This document shows, piece by piece, positions 27,419 to 35,796 of a stretch of DNA of 64,000 nucleotides; positions within the stretch are counted from its first letter, which is position 1, and each line of letters opens with the position of its first letter. The notes below the pieces were generated by a model that did no database searches, was not told where the DNA came from, and saw nothing but the letters and a program-made list of their open reading frames with translations. This stretch comes from Paenibacillus sp. PAMC 26794 (lineage in GTDB: Bacteria > Bacillota > Bacilli > Paenibacillales > Paenibacillaceae), in contig NZ_ANHX01000011.1 in assembly GCF_000316035.1 (NCBI RefSeq), positions 124,001 to 188,000 of the forward strand, in the 5' to 3' direction. The translations under genes were made by a program, and so were the position numbers.

Positions 27419-27868
27419 GTGAGTGAGCAAGATATTAATGATGTATGGTATGACTATGCTGTGTTATTTGTCGAAAAAAAGAATGAATCTGAACAGGGCT
27501 GGACTTCGTTGACTTCGAACGAGCAGGACATTGCAGCTTTATGGTTATTAGAGGCGGATATCTTTAATGGCGGTTTTATACAGTTTTTCTGTAACTGGGG
27601 GGAAGAGGTATACCGTTACGCGTTGCGGGCATTACATATCATTGGTGCGACTCAAGTCGTGGAGATTATAACGTCAGCATACGGCTGTATTGAGCACTTG
27701 AAAGAGGATGAAAGGCTTACCGAACTGTGGGATATTCCTAAATTCCTGACAAAGGAACAAGAGCAGCAGTTAGATGCGCTGGATCAGCAGTTTTGGAACA
27801 ATGAGGATCAGATCGCGGAGAAAGCGTATGGTTATTATCACGGAAAATTGAACATGATGATCATATAA
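27419..27868 (+). CDS. DUF4375 (DMP19-like) domain protein
   Basis: A 149-residue protein. The segment ALWLLEADIFNGGFIQFFCNWGEE is the hallmark of DUF4375 proteins, followed by two helices (RYALRALHIIGATQVVEIIT) and an acidic C-terminal helix. Homologues are often found in toxin-immunity neighbourhoods and may be DNA-mimic or immunity proteins, but no activity is proven. I use the GTG at 27419, eight bases after aagtgagg; the GTG at 27410 overlaps that site. It pairs with the Imm63-like gene upstream, so both may be orphan immunity genes. Confidence 0.72.
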   Translation: MSEQDINDVWYDYAVLFVEKKNESEQGWTSLTSNEQDIAALWLLEADIFNGGFIQFFCNWGEEVYRYALRALHIIGATQVVEIITSAYGCIEHLKEDERLTELWDIPKFLTKEQEQQLDALDQQFWNNEDQIAEKAYGYYHGKLNMMII

Positions 27869-27919
27869 TCTGGTTTCAACTATGCATCCGTTGTTCTGTT
27901 CGAAGATTAATACTTGGTC

Positions 27920-27948
27920 TTGCAATGACTGAAACGTTCGGCTATACT
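27920..27948 (+). promoter_or_regulatory. Sigma-A promoter of tyrS leader
   Basis: TTGCAA (27920-27925), a 17-base spacer and TATACT (27943-27948) precede the T-box leader by a few bases, as expected for its transcription start. Confidence 0.65.
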
Positions 27949-27957
27949 TGCTATAAA

Positions 27958-28224
27958 TTGAATACATGAATCACGTTGATAGAGCGCAGTAGCGGCTTTG
28001 TCCCTGTTACAGAAAGTCAGGGGTTGATGGAACCTGATACATACAAGGGCTGCGAATTACACTCTGGAGTACTTGGGTAATGCCAAGCGGATGGGCAAAC
28101 GATATATTGCCAAAAGTGGTATGGATAACGTGTTAAGGTCACGTGTTGTCCATGCAATTTGGGTGGTACCACGGTTATAATAATCGTCCCTGTGTCTAAT
28201 GAAGACAAGGAGGCGATTTTTTTG
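27958..28224 (+). promoter_or_regulatory. Tyrosine T-box riboswitch
   Basis: The leader contains the conserved T-box GGGTGGTACCACGG (28161-28174), which pairs with the free NCCA end of uncharged tRNA. A terminator stem follows (cgtccctgtgtct with agacaaggaggcg, 28184-28216) with a T-run. In the stem I region, the sequence gcgaatTACactctggagt places a TAC tyrosine codon at 28058-28060 in the specifier position. Uncharged tRNA-Tyr should therefore switch on the downstream tyrS. Confidence 0.9.
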
Positions 28225-28311
28225 TGTCCAAAAAAGCCGATCCAGCGTGTAATTTCGTAATTCAACGTAGAATCATGACTGAATCTTGAGGATAGAAAAG
28301 GGGTTATACAA

Positions 28312-29574
28312 ATGAATATTATTGATGAATTACAGTGGCGTGACGCCATTAACCAGCAGACGGATGCAGAGGGATTACGTGAATTGACTGAAACGAAGTC
28401 CGTTTCTTTGTACTGCGGCGTTGACCCTACGGGGGATAGCATGCATATCGGACATCTCATTCCATTCATGATGCTGAAACGTTTTCAACTGGCAGGACAC
28501 CGTCCGGTTATTTTGATTGGTGGGGCTACAGGCACGATTGGTGATCCAAGTGGTCGTCAGGCAGAACGTTCTTTGCAAACGATGGAGCAAGTGCAGGAGA
28601 ATGTCGATGCACTGACAGCGCAGATGAAGAAGTTGTTTGTAACAGACGGTGATAATCAGGTTCGCATGGTGAACAACTACGATTGGACGCACAAAATCAA
28701 TGTCATTGAATTCTTGCGTGACTACGGCAAAAACTTTAACCTCAATACAATGTTGGCTAAGGATGTAGTTGCGAGCAGACTGGAAGGCGGAATCTCGTTC
28801 ACCGAGTTTTCCTACCAAATCCTTCAATCACTCGACTACCTGCACCTGTTCCAGAACGAAGATGTACAGCTTCAAATCGGTGGTTCCGATCAATGGGGGA
28901 ATATCACGAGTGGTCTTGATCTGATTCGTAAAAAAGAAGGATCTGAAGCGAAGGCGTACGGTCTGACCATTCCGCTCATGCTCAAATCCGACGGAACCAA
29001 ATTCGGTAAAACAGCTGGCGGCGCAATCTGGCTTGATCCAAACAAAACGACACCATTTGAATTCTACCAGTTCTGGGCGAATACAGATGACCGTGATGTG
29101 ATCAAATACTTGAAATACTTTACCTTCCTGAGCAAAGAAGAAATTGAAGCTTTGGCTGTAAAGGTAGAGACAGAGCCACACAAACGTGAAGCACAGAAAG
29201 CACTCGCGGAAGAAATGACAAAATTCGTTCACGGCGAAGAAATGCTCGAACAGGCTAAGCGGATTACAGCAGCGCTGTTTAGTGGAGATATCCGTTCCCT
29301 GACGGCGGATGAAATCGAGCAGGGTTTCAAGGAAATGCCAACATTCGAGACGGACGGCGAAGCGAAAAATATCGTCGACTGGCTCGTAGATCTGGGTCTG
29401 GAGCCATCCAAGCGCCAGGCGCGTGAGGATGTCACCAAAGGTGCGATATCCATGAATGGCGAGAAAATCACGGAGCTTGAATTCACGGTGTCGGCAGAGC
29501 ACGCTATTGGCGGTAAATTCATCATTATCCGTAAAGGTAAAAAGAATTACAGCTTGGTTAAACTCCAATCGTAG
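28312..29574 (+). CDS. tyrS: Tyrosyl-tRNA synthetase
   Basis: A 420-residue class I aminoacyl-tRNA synthetase that charges tRNA-Tyr with tyrosine. The HIGH motif is at residues 45-48 (MHIGHLIPFMML) and the KMSKS-like loop is KFGKT near residue 234. Tyrosine-specific contacts lie in the SYQILQSLDYLHLF and GGSDQWGNI segments. A C-terminal S4 RNA-binding domain (about 355-415) follows. It has a good ribosome site (aaaagggg) and is controlled by the tyrosine T-box upstream, and a strong terminator follows. Confidence 0.97.
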   Translation: MNIIDELQWRDAINQQTDAEGLRELTETKSVSLYCGVDPTGDSMHIGHLIPFMMLKRFQLAGHRPVILIGGATGTIGDPSGRQAERSLQTMEQVQENVDALTAQMKKLFVTDGDNQVRMVNNYDWTHKINVIEFLRDYGKNFNLNTMLAKDVVASRLEGGISFTEFSYQILQSLDYLHLFQNEDVQLQIGGSDQWGNITSGLDLIRKKEGSEAKAYGLTIPLMLKSDGTKFGKTAGGAIWLDPNKTTPFEFYQFWANTDDRDVIKYLKYFTFLSKEEIEALAVKVETEPHKREAQKALAEEMTKFVHGEEMLEQAKRITAALFSGDIRSLTADEIEQGFKEMPTFETDGEAKNIVDWLVDLGLEPSKRQAREDVTKGAISMNGEKITELEFTVSAEHAIGGKFIIIRKGKKNYSLVKLQS

Positions 29575-29653
29575 TGTCTGAGTATTAGAACGTAACACAG
29601 AGACGTATAGAGACTGCAATAGACACACAAATAAAACCACAAATACAGAAACA

Positions 29654-29703
29654 AAAAGACCGCCTTCCATCTCTGTCAGGCGACAGAGGGGAGGCGGTCT
29701 TTC
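29654..29703. terminator. Convergent terminator between tyrS and the DUF2653 gene
   Basis: The long stem agaccgcctt...ctctgtc with gacagag...gaggcggtct has T-rich tracts on both sides, matching its place between two converging genes. Confidence 0.85.
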
Positions 29704-29730
29704 GTATAACAGGTCATTGCTTGACGTAGT

Positions 29731-30009
29731 TTATTGATTAACGATCGCTGTGATCTCTTCATCCAGATCAAGTCGTACATTCTCACGGTACGCCCGGATG
29801 TTGTATTCACTGTGCAGGTAACGAAGAATCGCTTCAATCATATTGGACTCCACCAGATATTGACTACGGCCTTGAATCCAAACTTCAGCGGAATAACCTG
29901 TATCTTCTTCCCAGCTCAGTTCTACATTCACATCGGTTGGACGTACACCCTTACGTTCTGCCATATGAATACAGATTGCATTCACAATTTCATCCATGCT
30001 CAGAACCAT
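29731..30009 (-). CDS. DUF2653 (YxcD-like) protein
   Basis: A 92-residue acidic protein with DEIVNAICIHMAERKGVRPT and VNVELSWEEDTGYSAEVWI, matching the DUF2653 family that includes B. subtilis YxcD. The function is unknown. It starts five bases after the Gly-rich membrane protein gene ends, so the two are in one transcript. A second in-frame ATG twelve bases downstream is an alternative start. Confidence 0.78.
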   Translation of the reverse strand: MVLSMDEIVNAICIHMAERKGVRPTDVNVELSWEEDTGYSAEVWIQGRSQYLVESNMIEAILRYLHSEYNIRAYRENVRLDLDEEITAIVNQ

Positions 30010-30014
30010 AGAGA

Positions 30015-30518
30015 TTAGTACCGTCCGTTTCTGTTACGGTCATCATCACGATCATTGCGACGGTCATAACGACCATCTGCTGCAGGTTTGCGACGATTGG
30101 AGATGGCTCTGAAGAGTGCCATAGCCAGCATAACAATCAACATAATTGCTGCAACGTTCACGAGCAATCCAAGGATGTTACCCAGAGCGCCCATGCCACC
30201 GAACAATCCGCCGAACATCATACCAGCAAGACCACCAAGCATCATGCCTTTCATGAATCCGCCGCCACCGCCGAAGAATCCACCACCACGAGTTGCAGCT
30301 GCACCAGTACCGGATTTATTACCGGAATTGGATTGATTCACGTTACTGTTGGAGTCGGATTTCTTAGGTGTATTGCTATAACTTTTCGTACCAGATTTGA
30401 ATCCGCCACCACGTCTTGCATCCGCAGAATCCGGATTCGTTACTCCCACTGTTGCGAACAATAATGTAAAGGCCATAAATACCATCATTAGATGTTTAAC
30501 TCCAAATTTTTTCTTCAT
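30015..30518 (-). CDS. Gly-rich membrane protein (Tim44-N-like region)
   Basis: A 167-residue protein with an N-terminal signal or anchor segment (residues 8-30), a Ser/Asn/Gly-rich linker, then FMKGMMLGGLAGMMFGGLFG and a second hydrophobic helix (about 112-138), and a basic, Asp/Arg/Asn-rich tail. This layout (RGGGF repeats, glycine-zipper, membrane helix) is seen in small bacterial Tim44-like membrane proteins lacking the soluble domain. Its job is unknown. The glycine zipper suggests oligomerisation in the membrane. It is co-transcribed with the DUF2653 gene. Confidence 0.7.
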   Translation of the reverse strand: MKKKFGVKHLMMVFMAFTLLFATVGVTNPDSADARRGGGFKSGTKSYSNTPKKSDSNSNVNQSNSGNKSGTGAAATRGGGFFGGGGGFMKGMMLGGLAGMMFGGLFGGMGALGNILGLLVNVAAIMLIVMLAMALFRAISNRRKPAADGRYDRRNDRDDDRNRNGRY

Positions 30519-30617
30519 TGTAAAGATCGTAACCCCCCGATTAATTTGTTGGAATCACCCAAAAATGGGCTTTACTCATGTAATACGGTCAACTTGCAGG
30601 AACGTTTCAAATTTTGA

Positions 30618-31184
30618 TTAAATTTCTGAAACGCTTGGACTTGGGTCTTGAATTGCAGCTTGGCCATCAAGCAATTGGGTAACCCAGTTACACCATTCGA
30701 GGCCTGTTTGCGCATGCATTAACCCTTTTTGTACCAGGATGTAGCTTCCAAAATCTCGGTTGCCTACACGAAGATTATCCAGAGGTATACGTGACTTCAA
30801 ATCCTCGAAATAACGTATGCGTTCCATAAACCAGCTTTTACGCTCATTTAGAATGCGTCTCATGCTTCCGTCTTCCGCTATGCCAACGCACAAAATACGC
30901 AAATTAAATTCATCGCGTGTAACCGGTGCGGTAACAGGAGTAATCATCCATTCCAAGAGTTTTTCAATGCCTTTTTCCGTAACTGCGTACATTTTCTTGT
31001 CCGGTTTGTCAGACTGTTGTACCCAGCGGGAGGCCAATAACTCATCGTTTTCCATCTTGGACAGGAGTGGGTAGATCTGGCTGTGTTTCGCCTGCCAATG
31101 TGGCTGGATTTTCAGCATCAGATCATAGCCCGATGACTCCTCGCGGGTAAGCAGCCCGAGCAATCCGTAGGAAAGTATGTTCAT
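30618..31184 (-). CDS. PadR-family transcriptional regulator
   Basis: A 188-residue PadR regulator. The N-terminal winged helix (MNILSYGLLGLLTREESSGY, then SQIYPLLSKMENDELLASRW) recognises DNA, and the C-terminal helical part (about 90-175) makes the dimer as in Vir/PadR proteins. Members repress stress or efflux genes and release DNA on binding small aromatic compounds. The ATG at 31184 is eight bases from aaggag; the ATG at 31190 is only two bases from it. No obvious target gene is divergent from it. Confidence 0.88.
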   Translation of the reverse strand: MNILSYGLLGLLTREESSGYDLMLKIQPHWQAKHSQIYPLLSKMENDELLASRWVQQSDKPDKKMYAVTEKGIEKLLEWMITPVTAPVTRDEFNLRILCVGIAEDGSMRRILNERKSWFMERIRYFEDLKSRIPLDNLRVGNRDFGSYILVQKGLMHAQTGLEWCNWVTQLLDGQAAIQDPSPSVSEI

Positions 31185-31328
31185 GCACATGTCTCCTTAA
31201 TATTAGGGCTGGGCCAGAGAAAACAATCAGATAACAATCGATTTCGCTTTCTTTGACCGCTTTCATAAAAGTGTACACTGAAACTGTATGGTTTGACAAC
31301 CTGACAGAACAACTGCCTTAATTTAGAC

Positions 31329-31358
31329 AAAAAAAGTGCGAACCATAAGGTCCGCACT
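31329..31358 (-). terminator. Terminator of the carbonic anhydrase gene
   Basis: The stem agtgcggacc/ggttcgcact is followed by seven T on the minus strand. Confidence 0.85.
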
Positions 31359-31376
31359 CCAAACCATTTAGAGAGA

Positions 31377-31949
31377 TTACTGTTGTCCATAGCCCTCAGC
31401 GACAAGATCAAGCTGACCTGTGGCAGAATCAATGACCATGCCGTGGACGGGTACATTGGGAGGAAGTAAAGGATGTTTCTTGATCACTTCCACAGTATGC
31501 TTTACGCCTTCTTCGACGCTGTCAAACCCACGCAACCACTTTTGCAAACGGATGCCCGAATTCTCCAGGGTAGTCATGACTTCCTCAGATACACCACGCT
31601 CAACCATATGTCCAATCATGGTTTCGGCGTGCAGGGAAGCCATACCGCATTCCGTATGCCCCACAACCAGGACTTCATCAGCCTCCAGCTCATAGATGGC
31701 GACAAGTACACTACGCATGACAGATCCAAAAGGCTGAGAAATAATTGCGCCAGCGTTTTTAATAATTTTTACATCGCCATTTTTCAAGTTCATGGCCTTG
31801 GGCAGCATTTCCACCAGTCGGGTGTCCATACAGGTGATGATGACCATCTTTCTGGTTGGATACTTGCCTGCCGTATACTTTTCGTATTCTTTGGTCTCGA
31901 CAAATGTTTTGTTGTAAGCCAAAATCTCTTGAATGTTGTTCATGTCCAT
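31377..31949 (-). CDS. Beta-class carbonic anhydrase (YtiB-like)
   Basis: A 190-residue zinc enzyme interconverting CO2 and bicarbonate. The zinc ligands Cys40 (ITCMDTR), His98 and Cys101 (GHTECGM) are visible, together with the Asp42-Arg44 dyad. The overall sequence closely resembles the Firmicute YtiB subgroup (NKTFVETKEYEKY start and VPVHGMVIDSATGQLDLV end). It stands alone with its own terminator. Its likely role is bicarbonate supply for carboxylases. Confidence 0.9.
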   Translation of the reverse strand: MDMNNIQEILAYNKTFVETKEYEKYTAGKYPTRKMVIITCMDTRLVEMLPKAMNLKNGDVKIIKNAGAIISQPFGSVMRSVLVAIYELEADEVLVVGHTECGMASLHAETMIGHMVERGVSEEVMTTLENSGIRLQKWLRGFDSVEEGVKHTVEVIKKHPLLPPNVPVHGMVIDSATGQLDLVAEGYGQQ

Positions 31950-32067
31950 TGCCTCCTGTTATCCAATACGACGAGCACGGCCACTTGCATTTGATGCAGC
32001 TTGTCCTACGCGCCTTTGCGTTAATAGTATTTCACGGTCAGCAGATGGCATTAATCCAACCCTTTTA

Positions 32068-32183
32068 GAGGTTGTTCAAAAAGTCCACTTTTGATTACGA
32101 ATCATGCCTGAGGGCATCATCAGCATCGAATTTGAACTCCATTTCTATCTTCTCGGTAATGAAAACCAGACTTTTTGAACACG
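32068..32183. repeat. MITE-like inverted-repeat element
   Basis: A block of about 115 bp is bounded by the perfect 12-bp inverted repeat gttcaaaaagtc (32074-32085) and gactttttgaac (32169-32180). It has no coding capacity. It fills most of the 344-bp gap between the carbonic anhydrase and carboxypeptidase genes. From memory, similar blocks with this terminal motif occur repeatedly in Paenibacillus genomes, which would make it a non-autonomous mobile or REP-like element. Confidence 0.6.
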
Positions 32184-32293
32184 TATCTTTAGGAGAATAA
32201 TGCAATTTTCATCTGTTAAAAGTTGATTATACGCAATGCAAAAAGTATCATCAATAGGGTATAACATTTTTTTTGAAGAGGTGAACGATAACA

Positions 32294-33808
32294 ATGGATA
32301 AACAAACACAGGAACATTTGGAATCCTTCCGCAATCTGGCTCGTAAAATTAAGAGCTATCATGAAGCCATTGGTTTGCTTCACTGGGATCTGCGCACAGG
32401 TGCGCCGAAAAAAGGCGTTCCGACCCGTTCGGAGACGCTGGGTATGTTGTCCACCGAAGCATTCAAGCTGCAAACCTCGGCTGACATGAAGACTTACCTG
32501 GATGCATTAACTACTCCAGCGGTATTGGAACAGCTCGAAGATATAGATCGTCGTCTGGTTGAAGATTGCAAGAAAGAATATGATCGCAGTCAATCTGTAC
32601 CGCCTGAGAAAGTACAAGCATATACCGTGCTCACGGCCAAGTCCGAAACCGCATGGGAAGATGCCAAGCATAACAGTGATTTTGCAGGATTCTCACCTTA
32701 TCTGACAGATATCGTTAAGCTCAAACAAGAGTTTATTGATTATTGGGGTGTGAAGGATACGCGTTATGATACGTTGCTTGATATGTACGAGCCGGATCTG
32801 ACTGTGGAGAAAGTGGATGCTGTATTTGCCCGCCTCAAAGCACGTTTGGTGCCCCTGCAAGAGAAGATCAATGCTTCGGAAAACAAGCCAAATACAGAGT
32901 TCTTGAATCAGTTATTTGACACCGAACAGCAGGAAAAGTTCAGTCTGTTCATCTTGGAACAAATGGGTTATGACTTTGAAGCTGGACGATTGGACGAGAG
33001 TGTTCATCCTTTTGCAACGGGCCTTAACCCGGGTGATGTGCGGATCACAACACATTATCTGCAAGATGATGTAGCAAGCGCAGTCTTCAGTTCACTGCAT
33101 GAGGGCGGACATGCCCTGTACGAGCAAAATATTGATGACAGTCTGGAGGGTACCCTGCTTGCCGAAGGAACGTCCATGGGGATTCATGAGTCCCAGTCTC
33201 GTCTTTGGGAGAACATGATTGGTCGCAGCCTACCATTCTGGACACGTTATTACAAAGATTTGCAGCAGCATTTCCCACAACTGAGTGAGGTTGAACTGGA
33301 AGATTTCTATCGTGCAATCAACCGGGTGGAGAGTTCACTCATTCGGATTGAAGCGGATGAACTGACCTATAACCTGCACATTATTATCCGATATGAGATT
33401 GAGAAAATGTTATTCAACGATGGCTTAGAAGTGAAAGACCTGCCAGAGACCTGGAATGCAAAATACAAGGAATACCTCGGTATTATGCCAACGAATGATG
33501 GAGACGGCGTTCTTCAGGATGTTCACTGGTCTGGTGGTGACTTTGGTTACTTTGCTTCGTATTCTCTGGGTAATATGTATGCAGCTCAAATTCTACATAC
33601 ATTGCGCAAGGAAATGCCGGAGTTTGATACCCTTATTGCCGAAGGTAATCTGATTCCAATTAAGGAATGGCTTACAGACAAGATCTATCGATATGGCAAA
33701 AGTCGTACACCTTCGGAATTGATTGTTGCCGTAACGGGTGAAGAATTGAACCCGGATTATCTGGCCGATTATCTGGAAGCCAAATACGCCGAGATTTACA
33801 AGCTGTAG
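32294..33808 (+). CDS. M32-family metallocarboxypeptidase
   Basis: A 504-residue carboxypeptidase Taq/Pfu-type enzyme that removes C-terminal residues from peptides in the cytosol. The zinc motif HEGGH is at 269-273, and the third ligand lies in the conserved GIHESQSRLWEN block (298-309). The IRIEADELTYNLHIIIRYEIE and LPETWNAKYKEYLGI segments are typical of the family. No signal peptide is present. It is a single-gene unit with a strong terminator downstream. The ribosome site is gaagaggtg. Confidence 0.93.
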   Translation: MDKQTQEHLESFRNLARKIKSYHEAIGLLHWDLRTGAPKKGVPTRSETLGMLSTEAFKLQTSADMKTYLDALTTPAVLEQLEDIDRRLVEDCKKEYDRSQSVPPEKVQAYTVLTAKSETAWEDAKHNSDFAGFSPYLTDIVKLKQEFIDYWGVKDTRYDTLLDMYEPDLTVEKVDAVFARLKARLVPLQEKINASENKPNTEFLNQLFDTEQQEKFSLFILEQMGYDFEAGRLDESVHPFATGLNPGDVRITTHYLQDDVASAVFSSLHEGGHALYEQNIDDSLEGTLLAEGTSMGIHESQSRLWENMIGRSLPFWTRYYKDLQQHFPQLSEVELEDFYRAINRVESSLIRIEADELTYNLHIIIRYEIEKMLFNDGLEVKDLPETWNAKYKEYLGIMPTNDGDGVLQDVHWSGGDFGYFASYSLGNMYAAQILHTLRKEMPEFDTLIAEGNLIPIKEWLTDKIYRYGKSRTPSELIVAVTGEELNPDYLADYLEAKYAEIYKL

Positions 33809-33849
33809 GTATCCCATAAATAACATATTGAATAACATTTCGAAGAGCT

Positions 33850-33883
33850 GAAGAGTCGGGCATCATTGCCCGGCTCTTTTTTG
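33850..33883 (+). terminator. Terminator of the carboxypeptidase gene
   Basis: The stem agagtcgggca/tgcccggctct with a TCAT loop and six T. Confidence 0.9.
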
Positions 33884-33967
33884 CATTCAAGTTCTTAACC
33901 TTTTGTTGGGCATCGGCATATCCATAATAGAGAGAAACTGCTGAAACCAGTGAAGGAGGGAAACAAC

Positions 33968-34972
33968 ATGAAATACACGCCATGGTTCGTCCGGGGCATC
34001 GTTATTCTGCTGATTATCATTGTGGCGCTCACCAGCTGTAATAAGGAAGAGAATGAAGCCAAGATTACGATTGGCGAAGTGACTCGTTCGGTATTTTACG
34101 CACCGGAGTATGTGGCTGTGGCTCAAGGTTTTTTTGAAGAGCAGGGACTGGAGGTGGATATTCAAACGACTGCTGGTGGTGACAAAACGATGGCGGCATT
34201 GCTCGCAGGTTCGGTGGATATCGCACTGGTAGGAGCGGAGACGTCCATATACGTCTATCAGCAGGGAGCGGAAGATCCGGTCATTAACTTTGCCCAACTC
34301 ACCCAGACAGATGGTACTTTTCTGTTCGCTCGTAACCCGGAAGGTAGCTTCGATTGGGAGCAACTGAGGGATTCCACATTTCTCGGTCAGCGCAAAGGCG
34401 GCATGCCACAAATGGCAGGAGAGTTCGCGCTCAACAAACATGGCATCGATCCGCAAAGTGATCTGGAGCTGATACAGAATGTGGACTTTGCCAACATTGC
34501 GTCTGCTTTCGCCTCAGGCACGGGAGATTATGTTCAACTGTTTGAACCCCAGGCATCCATCTTTGAACAAGAAGGTCGGGGTAAGGTTGTTGCATCGTTT
34601 GGAGCAGAAGGCGGTCATCTGCCTTACACCGTCTTTATGACGAAGCAGAGCTATCTTAATGACAATAAGGATATCGTGCAGAAGTTTACGAACGGTCTGC
34701 ACAAAGCGCAAGCATGGGTAGATTCCCATACGGCTGAAGAGATTGCAGAAGTCATAACTCCTTTTTTCAAAGATATCGATCCAGCCATTCTGGTTAGCAG
34801 TGTGAACCGTTATAAGGAACAGGGCACCTATGCAACGGACCCAATCATTGATGAAGAAGAGTGGAACAATCTGCTGGATGTCATGAGTGCCGCCGGAGAG
34901 TTGAAAGAACGCGTGAATTTGAATGCAATTGTGGATAATGCCTATGCGGAAGAAGCTACGAAATCGAAGTAA
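33968..34972 (+). CDS. ABC importer substrate-binding lipoprotein (NMT1/SsuA-like)
   Basis: A 334-residue exported lipoprotein. A hydrophobic leader ends in the lipobox LTSC (Cys near residue 23). The mature part begins ITIGEVTRSVFYAPEYVAV and contains TTAGGDKTMAALLAGSVDIA, the usual pattern of the NMT1/THI5-like and SsuA-like binding proteins for sulfonates, nitrate, pyrimidine precursors and similar small molecules. The substrate cannot be told. I chose the ATG at 33968, preceded by aaggaggg; the upstream GTG overlaps that site. It is the first gene of a three-gene importer operon. Confidence 0.9.
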   Translation: MKYTPWFVRGIVILLIIIVALTSCNKEENEAKITIGEVTRSVFYAPEYVAVAQGFFEEQGLEVDIQTTAGGDKTMAALLAGSVDIALVGAETSIYVYQQGAEDPVINFAQLTQTDGTFLFARNPEGSFDWEQLRDSTFLGQRKGGMPQMAGEFALNKHGIDPQSDLELIQNVDFANIASAFASGTGDYVQLFEPQASIFEQEGRGKVVASFGAEGGHLPYTVFMTKQSYLNDNKDIVQKFTNGLHKAQAWVDSHTAEEIAEVITPFFKDIDPAILVSSVNRYKEQGTYATDPIIDEEEWNNLLDVMSAAGELKERVNLNAIVDNAYAEEATKSK

Positions 34973-35001
34973 TGGGGTATTCAGGAAAGGAAGTGAGCCG
35001 A

Positions 35002-35796
35002 ATGCCTGAATCCGAAAGTGTGATCCGACTGGAGGGGATCTCTCAAGTATACGTCAGCGTGCGGGAAGCTTCATTGGTGATTGAAGACTTGAGTCTTGAG
35101 ATCCAAAAAGGAGAGTTCGTCAGTCTGGTTGGACCGAGCGGATGTGGTAAAACGACATTGTTGTCGATCATCGCCGGGCTGCTCACACCCACTCAAGGAG
35201 AGGTTAAGGTTAAAGGCAAGCTCGTAGGCGGCCCTTCAGCGCAGATTGGTTATATGCTGCAACAGGACTATCTGTTTCCATGGCGGACGATTCTGGATAA
35301 TGCTTTGATCGGACTTGAGTTGACAGGCAGATTGGATGAACGAGGCCGTGAGCGTGTACGGGAACTGCTGATAAGTATGGGGTTGGCCGGAACGGAGAAT
35401 CAGTACCCTTCAGAGCTTTCAGGGGGCATGAGACAGCGAGTAGCGCTGGTGCGCACGTTGGCAACCGATCCGGGAATTTTATTGTTGGATGAACCATTCT
35501 CAGCACTCGATTATCAAACCAAGCTGCAACTGGAGGATTTGGTCTCGGACACGTTAAAACAGTTTGGCAAAACGTCCGTTCTCGTTACCCATGATTTGTC
35601 TGAAGCCATTGCCGTCAGTGACCGCGTCATTGTGCTTGATCGCAATCCAGGCCGCATCCGTCGTGAGTTTATCATCCCCGATGGAATTCGGAAGGCTCAG
35701 CCGTTCCGTGCCAGAGAGCAAGAAGGATTCAATGCGTTGTTTCAGGCGTTATGGAGTGAACTGGATCAGTCCGGGGGAGGTGAGAAAGACGCGTGA
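35002..35796 (+). CDS. ABC importer ATPase (SsuB/TauB-type)
   Basis: A 264-residue nucleotide-binding subunit. Walker A is GPSGCGKTT, the Q-loop is MLQQDYLFPW, the signature is LSGGMRQRVAL, Walker B is ILLLDEPFSALD, and the switch His is in VTHDLSEA. This matches the ATPases of nitrate/sulfonate/taurine-type importers. The ATG at 35002 has aaaggaag upstream, whereas the ATG overlapping the previous stop (34972) has no clear ribosome site. The stop overlaps the start of the permease gene. Confidence 0.92.
   Translation: MPESESVIRLEGISQVYVSVREASLVIEDLSLEIQKGEFVSLVGPSGCGKTTLLSIIAGLLTPTQGEVKVKGKLVGGPSAQIGYMLQQDYLFPWRTILDNALIGLELTGRLDERGRERVRELLISMGLAGTENQYPSELSGGMRQRVALVRTLATDPGILLLDEPFSALDYQTKLQLEDLVSDTLKQFGKTSVLVTHDLSEAIAVSDRVIVLDRNPGRIRREFIIPDGIRKAQPFRAREQEGFNALFQALWSELDQSGGGEKDA

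Noticed and set aside
28828-29670. Minus-strand frame of 280 residues across tyrS
   Set aside because: It is antisense to the complete, well-recognised tyrS gene and has the composition of a shadow frame.
33809-33967. TPP riboswitch upstream of the NMT1-like importer
   Set aside because: The CTGAGA and ACCTGATCTGG-type signatures are absent; the gap holds only the carboxypeptidase terminator.
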